Source of the DNA: Zonotrichia leucophrys gambelii
Taxonomy: Eukaryota > Chordata > Aves > Passeriformes > Passerellidae
Direction of reading: 5' to 3'
NCBI RefSeq assembly: GCF_028769735.1
Contig: NC_088175.1
Coordinates: 930,001-994,000 of the forward strand
DNA: 64,000 bases
This document shows, piece by piece, positions 1 through 12,500 of this stretch. Below the pieces are notes generated by a model, which was given only the letters and a program-made list of their open reading frames with translations, did no database searches and was not told the origin of the DNA. Each line of letters opens with the position of its first letter. The first letter of the stretch is position 1. A program made the translations under genes and the position numbers.

Positions 1-1204
1 GGTGGGCAAAAGTAGCTTCAGGAAGCCAAAATACTTTATAGCTCTTGACAGAGGATTTTGTGGAGCAGTATTTTGTGTCTGTCCAACTGCAGAGATAAAT
101 TAAGCTTGTAGAGGTGGAATAAGTGGTGTCTCCATCCACAGGGCAGGAGCAGGCTGGGGTGAAGTCCATTTCACTTCTGTTTCCATGCACATGACAGTGA
201 TGTACATAGTGCAGATCTCTGATCTGTGTGAAGGTCACACTGCCATATTAATTAGGCTTGAGTAAAAGGAGCTCCTTCCCTAACTTTTTGGAAGCCTTAA
301 GTTGTTTCTGTAGTTGTAATTGCTGATATGCAGTTACTGTGTTTAATAGGACTCGTGGAGAGAAACACCCAGTGCAGAAGGTAAGGTAGGTCTGAAAGCT
401 ACTGGAATTTCAGCTTTTCTTCCTTTCCTCAAACAGATCCCCTCAAAATACCAACAGACCCATGCACCACAGCTACCTGGGGGTGCCCTGCAGCCTAAAA
501 CAGAGGCTGTGATAACCAAGGGAAAAATTGTTGCTATTTGTCAGGTGTTCAATAGCCTGTGGGGGTGTGATGCTAAAAACAGTTGTTCTGATGGAGGCAG
601 ATGAGACAGCTGACTGTCACAAAGCGCTGCACATGTCCTGCCCTGTTCCAGCCTCAGAAGTGGAGCTATTTGGAGTCCTGTTTCTTGCTCCTCCCCAATA
701 AAAGGCTGTGAGAATCCTTGGAGAATGTGGGCACTTTGCTTGAGTGTGAGAAGATTTGACCCAAGCATGAGAAGAGCCAGTTTCCAGTGGTTGGTGACTT
801 GGGGGGGTGTGGAACTGGAGTTCATGTCCTGGCTTTGAACTGAGTGCAGCAAGAGGTGGGTTTGGCTCTCAAGGTTTTCTGGGGAGCAGCCATATGGACA
901 GTGAAGTGACAGTGTTCCTGTCCCCTCCAGAGATGTCACCGCATTCATCTGGGACTGTGGTTGAGGTGGGGGAGGGCAGGGGGGGATTCTGTTCCTGGGG
1001 CAGAGCCAGAATTCCAGGACAAGGCAGGACAGTCCAGGCAATCAGGTGCTGCAGTGACCTGGAGGGAGATGGTCACATTGGTAATGGGCACCCTTTGGGT
1101 ACTCTTGCCACCAAGAGCAGTGGCAGTCACCTCGAGGTGATGGGAATGAGGTATTGTAGTACTGGATCCATCCCTGGGACCCCCAATAAAAGAGGAACAG
1201 GGAT

Positions 1205-1625
1205 TTTCTGGAGGGAGTCCAGAGGAGGCCATGAAGATGCTCAGAGGGCTGGAGCAGCTTTGCTATGAGGACAGGCAGATTTGGGGTTTTGGAGAAGGCC
1301 AAAGGGAGGCCTTAAAGCACCTTCTAGTGCCTAAAGGGGCTAAAATAGAGCTGGGGAAGGGACAATGGCATGGAGAGATAGCAAAAGAGTAATGACTTTA
1401 AACTGATAGAGGAGAGATTTAGCTTGGATGTAAGGAAGAACTTTTTTGACAATGAGGGTGGCACAGGTTGCCCAAAGAAGCTGTGGGTGCCCCATCCTGG
1501 GCAGAGTTCAAGGCCACGCTGGGTTTGGCTTGGAGCAAGCTGGTCTGGTGGAAGGTGTCCCTGTGCATGGCAGAGGGTGTGGAATGAGGTGGTTTTTAAG
1601 GTCCCTTCTGCTCTGTGGTTCCATC
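1205..1625 (+). mobile_element. CR1 LINE fragment, 3' part
   Basis: Contains the familiar CR1 3' order: GGAGCAGCTTTGCTATGAGG, the TTGGATGTAAGGAAGAA segment, the GCCCAAAGAAGCTGTGGGTG segment, TGGTGGAAGGTGTCCCTG and GGTCCCTTCTGCTC. The coding frame is broken. The 5' boundary is approximate. Confidence 0.85.
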
Positions 1626-4600
1626 AAGCCCTTGTTGATGTGGTTGGCTGGAGTGGGGGGATGCCTTTCATGCCAGGGGCACCTTTACATTCCTGCTGAT
1701 GGTGCTGCTGCTGAACCAGTTGAAGGCCCTGGTTGGAGGGAGAAGAGGCAGCCAGGGGCTGATGCCCACATTGCCTTTGCTCGTGCTAGAAGCTCGTGAG
1801 AAGGTGTTTGCAGACCTGCACCCGCAGCCCTGGGGGTGCTTTTTGCAGAGAGGCTGTGAGGAGGAGGACGGGGCAGCAGGCTGACTGCAGCAGCACCAGC
1901 GAGCCCAGCACCCCAGGAAGCTCTGTCCCCAGCCCTGCTGGCCCCACCTCACCCTCTTGGTGGTTTATATTTAGCTTTTTCCACTGGTCTTTTAGTAAAG
2001 CACATTTCACCTAGGCTGTCAGAGGCTTTTTGTTTGGAGTATTTTCTGAGTAATGATTTGGTTTCTGGCCATTTTGAGCTTATAGGCAATAAACTCTGCA
2101 GAATGGATTGTCAAGGGGGCCATTTGAGCTATTGAAATGCCATTAGAAAGTCTACTGATTTACAGGGTAATTCAATATGAAAAACATATCCCTTACTAAA
2201 GTGAATAAGACTCCCACCCTTTCTTCACAAACTATCAAGGCTCCTTTGATGTTTTAGGCTTTAGCTATTGTGCTTTGCTAATACAGCCAGGAAATTGGGG
2301 GCCTTTTGTGTAACCATGGAGAAAAAGATGAACAGCAGAGTTGCCACATGAAATGAGTTACTGGCAGCTTTTATAAGGATTCTGGATCAGCCATTGCACC
2401 TTCTTGCCTCCCAGATTTCATCCTATTTAAGCATGCAGTTAAGACATGTCAGACCATGCTGCAAATTTAATTTCTTCTGGAGACAATGAGCAATCTTTGC
2501 TCTGATTGCCTGCTCCACCCTGTGCTATTTGTAGGGCCATGCTGGACCCAGGCTGGAGTTGTGGATAACTAACCTGGCGCCGTGTCCTGGTGGAGATCAC
2601 CACGTGGCTGTTCCTCCCCCAAGCCATGCCCTTCTGCTGGCTGCTTGTGAGGGAAAGCCCTGCTTTAGAATAATGATATCAAAGATAAATGTGTATCTGG
2701 AACAAAGAGCATCCAGAAGCATCCCATTAACATTGCTAAGCCACTTAGGGTAAGCCAGACAAACAACTGTATTTCTGCAATGCCAATGATATTTTTGTAT
2801 GCTTTGATATCATGAGATGCTCTCATCACTTAGGGAGGTCAATTGCTGAGGAAACCATCCTGCTTTAATTTAGGAGCCAGCACCACGTGCAGATGTGAGC
2901 CAGCTTTTGTCACATTTGAGCAATGCTGCGTGGGAACGAGCATCCCTCAGCAACTCCTGTGCTCTTGATACTCAGTGTCTGTCCTGGGCCCAAGGTGATG
3001 GAAAAAATTGCTTTTTCACTGCCCCTGCAGGACCTTTTGTGCCCTTGTTGTGCTGGAGCAGAGGCATGTGATCGATGTCCAGATCCATCCTGCAGGCTGC
3101 CGGAGCAGTGTGACCAGCTGATGGCCCCGCTCCCTGCCTGCCCTGTCCTGGGGCTCCTCCAGTGTGGGGCAGGCTGCAGGCACAGCAGTTGTTCTGGTTA
3201 CTGCCAGGGTGTTTTTGGCTGGTGTGCCTTGTGAGACCCACTGCATCTCCACAGAGCCTCGTGCTCTCCAGCCCACCGGTGCTCTGTGTTCAGATGCAGC
3301 CCTCAAGACAGCAATGAGATGCCTGTGACCTGTGTGACAAATGGATGTCACACCCCGGGCTGGCTCCTTTGAGTGCCACATTGCAAAGCAATTAAGCCCA
3401 TCCTGAGGAAGATGCTGTCCTGGGCTGCAAAGCCACAGGGATTTTGGGATGTCAGGTCTGGGATAAGACTTTCATTTGCTGGCTGGACGTCCATGGCTCT
3501 GGATGGGAATTTCTGTGCTCCATCATGTGGTGTGGGGCTGCCCTTTGGGTCAGCACAGCTCACACAGAGCTGAAACCCAGCTGCTGTCACTGTACTTACC
3601 CATGAGCTTTGCCAATACAAAAAAATGTTGGCAGGGGAAGAAGGAGGGAGGTATGAATCTGTTAGATGGCATTACATAAAGGCTTTTTCTTGATGTTCAC
3701 CTGGCCAGTTTGGTAAGTTTTGAGTTTTGTGAGTGAGTTGGTTGAATTTGTATCAGTGATGCAGTGGCAGCTCTCCAGCCTCCTTCCAGGAGGGATCTCC
3801 TTTCTGTGGAACAGGCAGGAGATGAAGTGTTGGTGCAGAAACACAAGCTGGGCAGCTTTGGTAGCTGACTTCAGTTTGTGAAATGGGAGATAGAATAATA
3901 ATCTAATTTTTTTAACCAACATGAGAATGCTATTTAGGCCTTAGTGGAATTTCTCTTTTATTTTTATTTTTTTACTTTTTATTGCACTACAGATATTTCT
4001 GTCAAAATTGGGAGAGGAGGAAAATGCACTCATGCAGGACACGTTTCTAAATGTGTGATTTGCTGTATGAGTGTTGCATGTCTGCTGTATGTTTAAAAAA
4101 AGATCAGTACAATCATTTGCAGTGTGAAATCACTTAACAGATCAGTAGAGCCCAGTAATCTCTCAGAATGAGGCAGTAAAGGACAGGATGTGAGAAATAG
4201 GCTGTGGGTCTCTGCTGTCCCAGGACTTTACATCTAATAGTAAGAATGACAGTGACAGATTGTCTGATAATGTGCATCCAGGGGCTGAGGAGAGATTTGA
4301 GCTGGTACCTCCATATCTGACACTGTGGTGTTTTTCCTGCTTCTCTCTCATATATTCTATGTTAGCCATTCTCAGAGACAGGATTTTTGACTTGCCAGCT
4401 GGTCTCACTTGGTGTGAAAAAGCAGCTCACACCTCTCTAACACCACCTCTGGTTTCTAGCTCTCTCACACTCTGGTCTGCTCTGTGGTTTCTGTTTTGCC
4501 TTTGCTTGTTTCTTATTTTTTTTAATTCCTTGCCATCAGTCTGCTTTTTAGCATAGCACGGTGTTTTGCATTTTTTCTCATGAGTACATTTTATTTTACT

Positions 4601-4818
4601 CTGTCATGTAAGCAAGACATCCCTTGGAAATGAAATTCTTCATGTACATCTCCACTTGCTAAATTTAGTGTCTTAAACCTCCTGTGATAACTGTGGCATC
4701 TTAATTTGGGAATCCTTTTGTCGTTTTTGGATAGAAAAATGTTTGCCATCCTTCACAGCCTTATGAGTGCTGTGGTGGGTTCAGGCAGGACCAGTGGTGC
4801 TGGGTGCTGTGGGTGTGA

Positions 4819-4875
4819 GTCAGAGGGGATCATTCAGGGTTGTGCACTGTCAGAGGGATCATTTAGGGTTGTGGC
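4819..4875. repeat. Small direct duplication, 30-base step
   Basis: TCAGAGGGGATCATTCAGGG then TTGTG, repeated 30 bases later as TCAGAGGGATCATTTAGGG then TTGTG. Confidence 0.8.
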
Positions 4876-7533
4876 AGCTCTCTGGAGCTGGCTGGCTCCA
4901 CAGTCAGGATGGGAAAGAGGATGACAGTTTAACTATGACAGTAAAAGTCAGCATGGGATGTCTGTGCTCCAAAGTGCTTTTATCTGACAAAATAGTTGCA
5001 AATCAATGCTGTCCCTGATAGCATTGGAGCTGGCTTGTCAATGTGTGAGTTAGTTCCTGGAGGGATTCTCTCCACCTAGACTGGTCAGTGTGCTCACCCC
5101 ATGCTAAATGTATTCAGTTGTGGGCCTTGCTCCTTCAGAATAACAAAGGTTGTTTAAATCAGGAATGACTAATGCAAGACTAGCTTGTCCTGTTTGAATT
5201 CCTGCTTTGTCCTGCATTTGCTTTCTTGGTAAACAAGGACATATAGCTTGTTGGCCTTTTCCCCAGGGCTGAAGAGCAGAGGAAAAATAGAGTTCCAAGC
5301 AGTGAAATTTGGGATTGATTTACTGCATGATTTATTCTATCTCATATCCTTCAATTCTTTTAAATTCTACGTGCTTTACATGTTATCCTTCCCTCATATG
5401 TGAACTGGCACATACATGAAGCCCTCCATACCTCACTTCTTTCTGGCATCAATTTTTAATAACAGCAATGTGAAAGTTGCCTCTTTCCTTTCTCATTTGT
5501 TTTTAAAAAGTTTGCCTATGTTTTCTGTGAGATTCCAGCGGAACAGAAGCCTGTATTTGCTTCTGCTGTTGTTTCTGAGGTTTACATCAGTGGATTCCCC
5601 ATGGCTTCGATGGAATTACACTGCCAGCTTTACACTGGCTAACTGAGAGAAGACCTGGACGCGTTTCCTTCCCCTTCTTGCATGCAACAAGTTGATAATG
5701 TTGGCTGGGCTGTACATTATTTATTGGGCACAGCGAGTGCCCATGGTGCTCTGAGAAAGGGGAAGGAATTGGCTTCCGTCAATGAGTTTATTATCTAGGT
5801 CATTCACTGACTGAGGAATCTCACATTAATGTATTCAATGAAAATTTATTCTCTAAGGCAGTATGCTCCTGAGCCTGGAAGAAGATATAACCATGTGAGG
5901 AAACATTCCTGTGCAGTCCAAATCCACGGTGGGATTTCTTGTCAAAGCTGCTCATTGGAACACACTGCTAATAGAAAAGCTGCAGAGCTTTGTGTAGGGT
6001 GAGCCTCCATCTCCTAATAGGGCTTGGTGGGAGTATTGCTGCTGTTAATCAGTTTTCTACATGGAGCCCCATGCTTATCACTTCATTACCTGTTTACTCA
6101 GTAGCAGTAATAAGTCCAGCTTTGGGTACTTCCCAAGAACTGCTCACCAGACTGGTTTGTAAGGGAGGAGGATTTACTGGAGATGGTTGCAAATGACCCT
6201 GCAACCAGTTTTCTTTTATAGAAGTTTGTCCCTTGTTTCTGCAAGGGACTCCTGATGTGGCAGTCAAGAAGAATAAATGCTGGTTTATTTAGTTTTCTTT
6301 AATGTAATGGGATGTAACTATGGTTATTTAGTAGCTACTCTACAAGAAACTAAGCTGTTCTCAGCTTAGAGTGGAGCAGAACTGGGTGGAAAAGATAAGC
6401 CATCTTCCTATCAAAAACTGCCCTTGTTACAATAATCCTATCAATACCTAATGATAGGAACTCATTTTGACCAGGCTTTCAATTAGCTTGAGTAACATCT
6501 GGCCTGTCTTGCCAATAGGGATGGTGTTTTCCCTTGTTTCCTTCATCCTAGAAAGGAACATGCTCTTGCTGAATGGCTTATCAAAACCTAGACCTTCAAA
6601 TTCATGCTCATGTCCAAGAAAGGAGCAAGGTCTAGAGCTGTTCTCATGAGCCCAGATAGTGGAGCTTTTCTCTTTCCCTTTGAGGGACAAAAAGGGTAAG
6701 ATGTAGGCCAAATAAATGGTGCAGGAATAGATAAAAGTTTCTTTGGTACATTTGCACAGGTTGAGGCTGATTTCTCCTGCTCTACCTAAAGCACAGTGGA
6801 ATCCCCCCCCTATTTACTGTTAAGGAGCTGTCTCTGCAGGCCAAGACTCACTGTGTCCACATCCTCAGGACTTGTCATCCTCTGGGAGTGACAATGTTGA
6901 AGTGAAGATCAGACCCTTGGATTCTGGAGGATCAGGAGTAAAGCATCGAAAATCCAGGCTATGCTGCACATCCTCACAGAGTGTTTTTCACCCCCTTGTA
7001 GACAAAACATGTTCACGTTCTAGTATGACCCTTTCCATCTGGGCTAATAGAATACTTAGGAAGTCAGCCAGTGTAGGAATGAGTTTTGTGTTTAAATGTG
7101 ATGCAGCACTTTTTCAGCAGCCCAGTGACCTGTGGGCTCTGGCAGTTTGTGCAGGGCAGATCCAGGAGGCTCCCAGCAGGTTTTTGCCCTCCTCTGCCCC
7201 ATGGGCAGTGACTGTGCAGCAGGAGAGGCAGAGAGCTTCCTGCTTGAGTCCTGCTTCTCTCCTACCCCATTTCACAGCTGAGCTTGCTAAAGAAACCATC
7301 AGTGAGGCATCAGTCATTGTGGGGGGCTGTTGGCTGTGGTTTTGGAGTCGTGCGAAGGCGCCCGTCCATTGTGCTGCCTCTGCACGGGAGTGGTGGCGGC
7401 CGGAAGAAGAGGCGGGAGCAGAATTTTGGGGCAGCTGGGGCCCTTAAGCTGCTTTTGTTCAAAGCTTGATGCCAGCATGGCTTTTCCCTGTATTTTGTAT
7501 CTATCAAAGGACTTGGTTAATGATTTATCAGTT

Positions 7534-7750
7534 CATAGAATCACAGAACAGTTTGGGTTGTAAAGGACCGTGGCAGGGACACCTCTTCACCAGACCAGGT
7601 TGCTCCAAGCCACATCCCCCCTAGTCTGGAGCACTTCCAAGGATGGGCCAGCAACAGCTTCTCTGAGCAAATTGTGCCTCACACCCTCATAGGGGGAAGA
7701 ATTTCTTCCTAATCTCTAATATTTACCCTCCTTCAGCTTGAACCATCATC
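7534..7750 (-). mobile_element. CR1 LINE fragment
   Basis: Begins on the + strand with CATAGAATCACAGAACAG, the reverse complement of the CR1 3' tail, followed by GTTTGGGTTGTAAAGGACC and a degraded body. The far end is approximate and may reach 7830. Confidence 0.8.
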
Positions 7751-8709
7751 AGCCCTGAGCTTCCCCAGCATTTTCTGATGACCACTGTACCAAGCCCCAT
7801 TCTGAGGTTACCTGTGCTCCTCTGGAGTGATGTTGGGAGCTGTGGCTGCTCTCCTCTCTGTCTTGGGTGTGAGTTGCTGCCTGTGGCTGCCCATCTGCAG
7901 GAGAGCAGGATGTTGGTGCTGTGGTGTGGAGCTGCCTGTGTGCTGTGGCACAGACAGGACATGATGCACATTCATTTTAATTCTTGCTTGGTGCTTTGTC
8001 TAGCAAGGAGAAACCCTTTTGGCTGGTTATGTTCTTTCTGGTTAGCCCTATCTTGGTTAAAATTCTTAGAATTGAAAGCTTCAGAAATTCTGAGAAGGAG
8101 CTCAGAAGAGAGAGTGGAAGCCATATCTAAAATCATCACTTGATTCATTTTAGAATTGCATGATTCTGCTTTAGTCAAGGATAATATTGCAGAATCTGAG
8201 TGGATTTCTTCAAGGAGGAGCAAAAGATCATTCAAGTTGTCACATGTTTTGGCTTATGTGGATGTGATCTCAGAAGGTTTCTGGTGTGTCCTTGCAAGTT
8301 TGTCATTTCCCTTTGTCATGGAGAAAGCTGTGTCTGTGATTAATACGAGGTCACTGATGTTATTTCTATATATAAATAAGCTTAGTGCAAAGATACTTGC
8401 CTCAGCAATGCATATGCAATACTCATTGTTTTTAAGCAATGCAATTCTTATTTTAGTAACATTTGTGAAGCTCCTGTTCCTGTTCTGGACATGAACATTA
8501 GGTGAGAAAAGAGTAACTGAGCTTGCAGGTTCTAAGTAGCCCTTGGTGTCCCTGTGTTTCTGAAAGATTGCTCTGAAAACATCTTTGTGACCTCAAAAAA
8601 GCTCATCAGCGTTTTCTCAGTATAAGTGTTGTGGTTCATTTCTAGGTTGACTAAACTGTCTTTTTATGTTAATAGTTCTGGTTGGGGGAAATTTCATTTG
8701 CAGAAAAGT

Positions 8710-8854
8710 TTGCAGATCTCTCATCTCTGGAAGTGTGAATTCAAGGCCAGGTTGTATGGGGCTTGGAGCAACCTGGTCTAGGTAAAGTATCCCTGCCTGT
8801 GGCAGTGGAGTAGGAATGAGATCATCTTTAAGTCCACTCCAAACCATTCTATGG
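8710..8854 (+). mobile_element. CR1 LINE 3' end fragment
   Basis: TCTCTGGAAGTGTGAATTC, then GGGGCTTGGAGCAACCTGGT, ending CAAACCATTCTATGG. A diverged 3' end of CR1. Confidence 0.8.
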
Positions 8855-9389
8855 AATTTGAGTTTGCTGGTTTTGTTGGTTGTTTTTTTTTTTTTTCAAA
8901 TTACTCCAGTTGCACAAAATATGCTGTTTCAGTGCCTGATAATGTTTTTTGCCATTAACAATAAGGAATTTTTTCTCTTTTGAATAGATGCGTATATTTT
9001 AGCCAGTAAATGGGTAGTTGTAAAATTCTGTGCACCTATAGCATTTCTTCTTCCTCCGTCTCTGACAATATTAAGCAAGTGTTTCCACAGGAACCGTGCT
9101 CTTTACAATAGACAGTGTTGTGGCTTGCTTCAAAGCCACAGCCAGAACATGTAGGTGTTTGAAGGGTACCAGATCTTTCCATCTCTCGCTGTGAATTTTC
9201 CAGTGGGTCAGTACTTGTTCAGACTTTCTATCTCAGTATCTGAAACCACCCCCCTGTTTTATGTTGCTCATGTGTGGTAATGCCCCAGAAGCCTTTCAAA
9301 CTCTTCTGGGCTGCAAGAGGAGTTTTTAGAATCACAAAAAGTCGAAATTCATGGTGCGGCCAAGATCTAGTCAGCAACTCCAGGATCAG

Positions 9390-9513
9390 TTGTTCAAAGC
9401 CAGGCTGGACAGGGCTTGGAGCAACCTGGTCTAGTGGAAGGTGTCCCTGCCCATGGCCAGAGGTTGGAACTGGATGATCTTTGAGGTCCTTTCCAAATGA
9501 AAGTGTTTTATGA
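9390..9513 (+). mobile_element. CR1 LINE 3' end fragment
   Basis: TTCAAAGCCAGGCTGGACAG, CTTGGAGCAACCTGGTCTAG, TGGAAGGTGTCCCTGCCCAT and GAGGTCCTTTCCAAATG are typical of the CR1 3' end. Confidence 0.82.
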
Positions 9514-12500
9514 TTTTTTTTTAATGTTTCCATCAAACCCCTCACTACTGTAATCTTATCTCAGGTTCTTGCAATGTAAAGTGTATCAGGAGTTGAACGG
9601 TGTTAGGTATTTTTTTATCTTTCTTAGGGAAGTGTGTTTGCAATATTTCCCTTCACTGAATGTGGGTCAGTCATTAAAAGGGCCTGGATCTCTTAATTTA
9701 CTTCCCTGCAAGGTGGTTGCTGAGAGGACAGGAACTGAGTGGCTTCTTGGCTTTGTATTACAGGGCTTGGTAGATCTTAAAGAAGGAAGTGAATTGACTT
9801 TATTTTCAGAGGACATAAATGCTGTCCAAGGGATTTCTGTCCTCAGCTGGTGAGAATTAAGGTAGGAGACTAAAACTGATGTGACTTTTCCCAGAGTGAT
9901 TAAAATCTTGCTTTGGGAATTACGGGAATGTGTCCCTGCACACAGCAAGGGCTGTTTGTCTGTAGGAAGAGGAGCATGAGGTCCACATTAGCTGTGCCAC
10001 CCAGGTGGGGATGTGCTTTTCTCCAGGAGGGAATTTATACTTTAAACACATTAGTGTGCTGGAGTTAAAAGCATATGTGTTTGTATATAAAACACATGCA
10101 ACACTCTGGCACAGATAAAATGCCAGGCCTTCCATTCACAAAGAAATAAAACATTAAAGCATTTGTCAAGGAGGGAATATGGCAACAGTTGTCCTAAATA
10201 TGACTGGCTTTGTAAGTGAGCCCGTCCTGCTCTTGGCTTACCCAGGATTGCCATGTGCTGGGACTTGTGGCAATCCTCAGCAAAAGCTTTGTTTGCAGAA
10301 CAGAAGGTTTATCTGCAGGTTTGTGGATCATGCTGAGTTTTGAATGGGAAATGTGGTCAGCACCCAAGTTATATTCTCCATTGACCTGTCAGCAAAACCA
10401 CTCCAACCATGTTCTGACCTTTTCCTCTGCATACCCTTTCTGGGTGTCTCAGCCCTCTGGTTTATTTAATCCAGGGTGTAAATCTTGGTCACAGTGGTTC
10501 CTCATCTTGAAACCACACTTTGGAAGGGGAAAAAGAAATACCGAAAAGGGGAATTACGTGACAGTGTGCTGCTGGTAGGTCCTAAGGAGCTGCCTGTCAG
10601 TTCCAGTTGTTGACCAAACCCTGGAGAGCCTGCTGTCCTGCAGAGGGTCAGCTGAGCAGTGTCCCAGTGACACAGCAGCTCGTCACCGTCCGGTGGCTGG
10701 GGAGGGCTGGAGGCCGTGGCTGTGCAGCTCCTTCCTGCCTCAGCCTCAGTGCTGGAGTCACAGCTCTGACTTTATGGTCACAAGTGGGTAGTGAGATCAT
10801 CTTCTCATGAGGTAGATGAGGAAAACTGTAATCACAGACTTGATAGGACTAAAATTGCTTGGTCTTGGACAGTCTGTCTCTTGTTGTAATGCTTGGCCTC
10901 AGGATTTCAGGGCAATTTTTTTTCCTATTATTTTTGGTACTGATGTCCAACCCACTGTCCTTCCTCATGAAAAACCTCACCTATGCACTTTTTTTTTCCC
11001 AACTGCTGTTTCACAGAAATATTTTGATTGTATTCTTCCATCATCCCTACCAAAAAAAAAGAAAAAAAGCCCAAACAGAAAACCAAACACATAAACAAAA
11101 CCCACTGTACAAATAGGATATGATCTAACTTGGCAAAGCAAGTGTTGGCAGTGGCGTGTCCTTTTTGGGTGTTGTCAGCTGCAACCTACATTCTTTTTGC
11201 TGCCTGAAGACTTGATTGTGGCTCCCAGCAGTGGCCCTCATGGGATTGCAGCAGAGACATGAGCAGTAACATCTGGACAGCAGGAGCAAGCATCATACCT
11301 TCAGGAATGCTGGGGGAGTGCATGCCTTGGCACTCCTTTTTTTTTTTTCTTTTTGTACCTTTGGAAGTATCTAATTGGCTGTGCAGCCAGAAACTGCTGG
11401 TGCTTTTACATGATGTTCTGGGATGTGTGTACCAGGGAGATGGGGCAATCCCATAAGTGGCTGGCAGGTAATGGGAGAGGGAGTATGTGGGCTAAAGTAC
11501 TTTTAAACCTTTCTTTTCATCTTTCCTTGTGTCCCAAGCAGGTTCTCTCCTGTGACATGCCACTCATATTTGATAGTTTGCTTTTCTTCCCGGTCTCAAA
11601 TCATTGGGCAGATCATCTTGGAGAGGGGTTGTGGTGGATTAATACTGGCTGGGTATAAATGCTTTATAATTTCAGTGCTAAGAAACTGCCAGGTGAGGAA
11701 GTGAGAGGAGGAAGGAGGAAGTCACTGTGATTAATTCCAGATCTGGGAAGAATTATCAGAGCTGAGGTGCTTGGGCTTTCCCATGGTGTTACAGCCCATG
11801 CCAAGGTTTAAAGTTGCTGGATTTAATCTCTCCTTTTTGTATCCTCAGTAAGGATGAGTAATGGGATTAGCACTGTAAGTGGGAATATGAGCTGTGTTGG
11901 GAGCTGTACTTCTAAAGACTGGCATGCCCCTGAGACATGCCATTTGAAATCTTAGGGTTTGCCAGAAATATTGCTGATAACTTGATCCTGCACATAAATT
12001 AATTCATGATGGTGCTGACAGGGGTGGTGTGTGCCCCTCAATTGCTTAGCTCAAGGCTTTAAAGTCATTGAAAAGACTGAGAATTCTGGTGCTTTGGAGC
12101 AATTGACTCTTCTTGATGTCTGGACTTGTATGGAGTCCAGGTTCACGTTGTTTTTGTGGGTTTTGCTGGGTTTCCCTTGCACTTTTCAAGCAGTGTGGCT
12201 GCTGTGCAGCGAGCTAGGTCTGTTTTTGAGGACTCACATCCCTGTTTCTACCTCTCCTCCTGCCATCCCCAAACATGGCTTTCCTTTTCTGTGAAACTGA
12301 TGGTGTGAGATGTGCTCAGCACCCAGAGGGGCTTTGCTGTCTTTCTTTGGAAAGGTGGAGATGTGTGGGAAGGGTTGGATGTGGGGGGTGTGTTTTGAGT
12401 GCACGATCTCCTGTGCAGCTCCTTCCCTCTGTCACGTTGGTTTCCAGCTCCATAGGAATGTGACACCAGCACTGTGGGCCTTCCTGAAACTTCTACATCC

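Noticed and set aside
6872..7447. 191-codon + strand open frame in the first intron
   Set aside because: Composition and sequence look like translated intron; no recognisable family.
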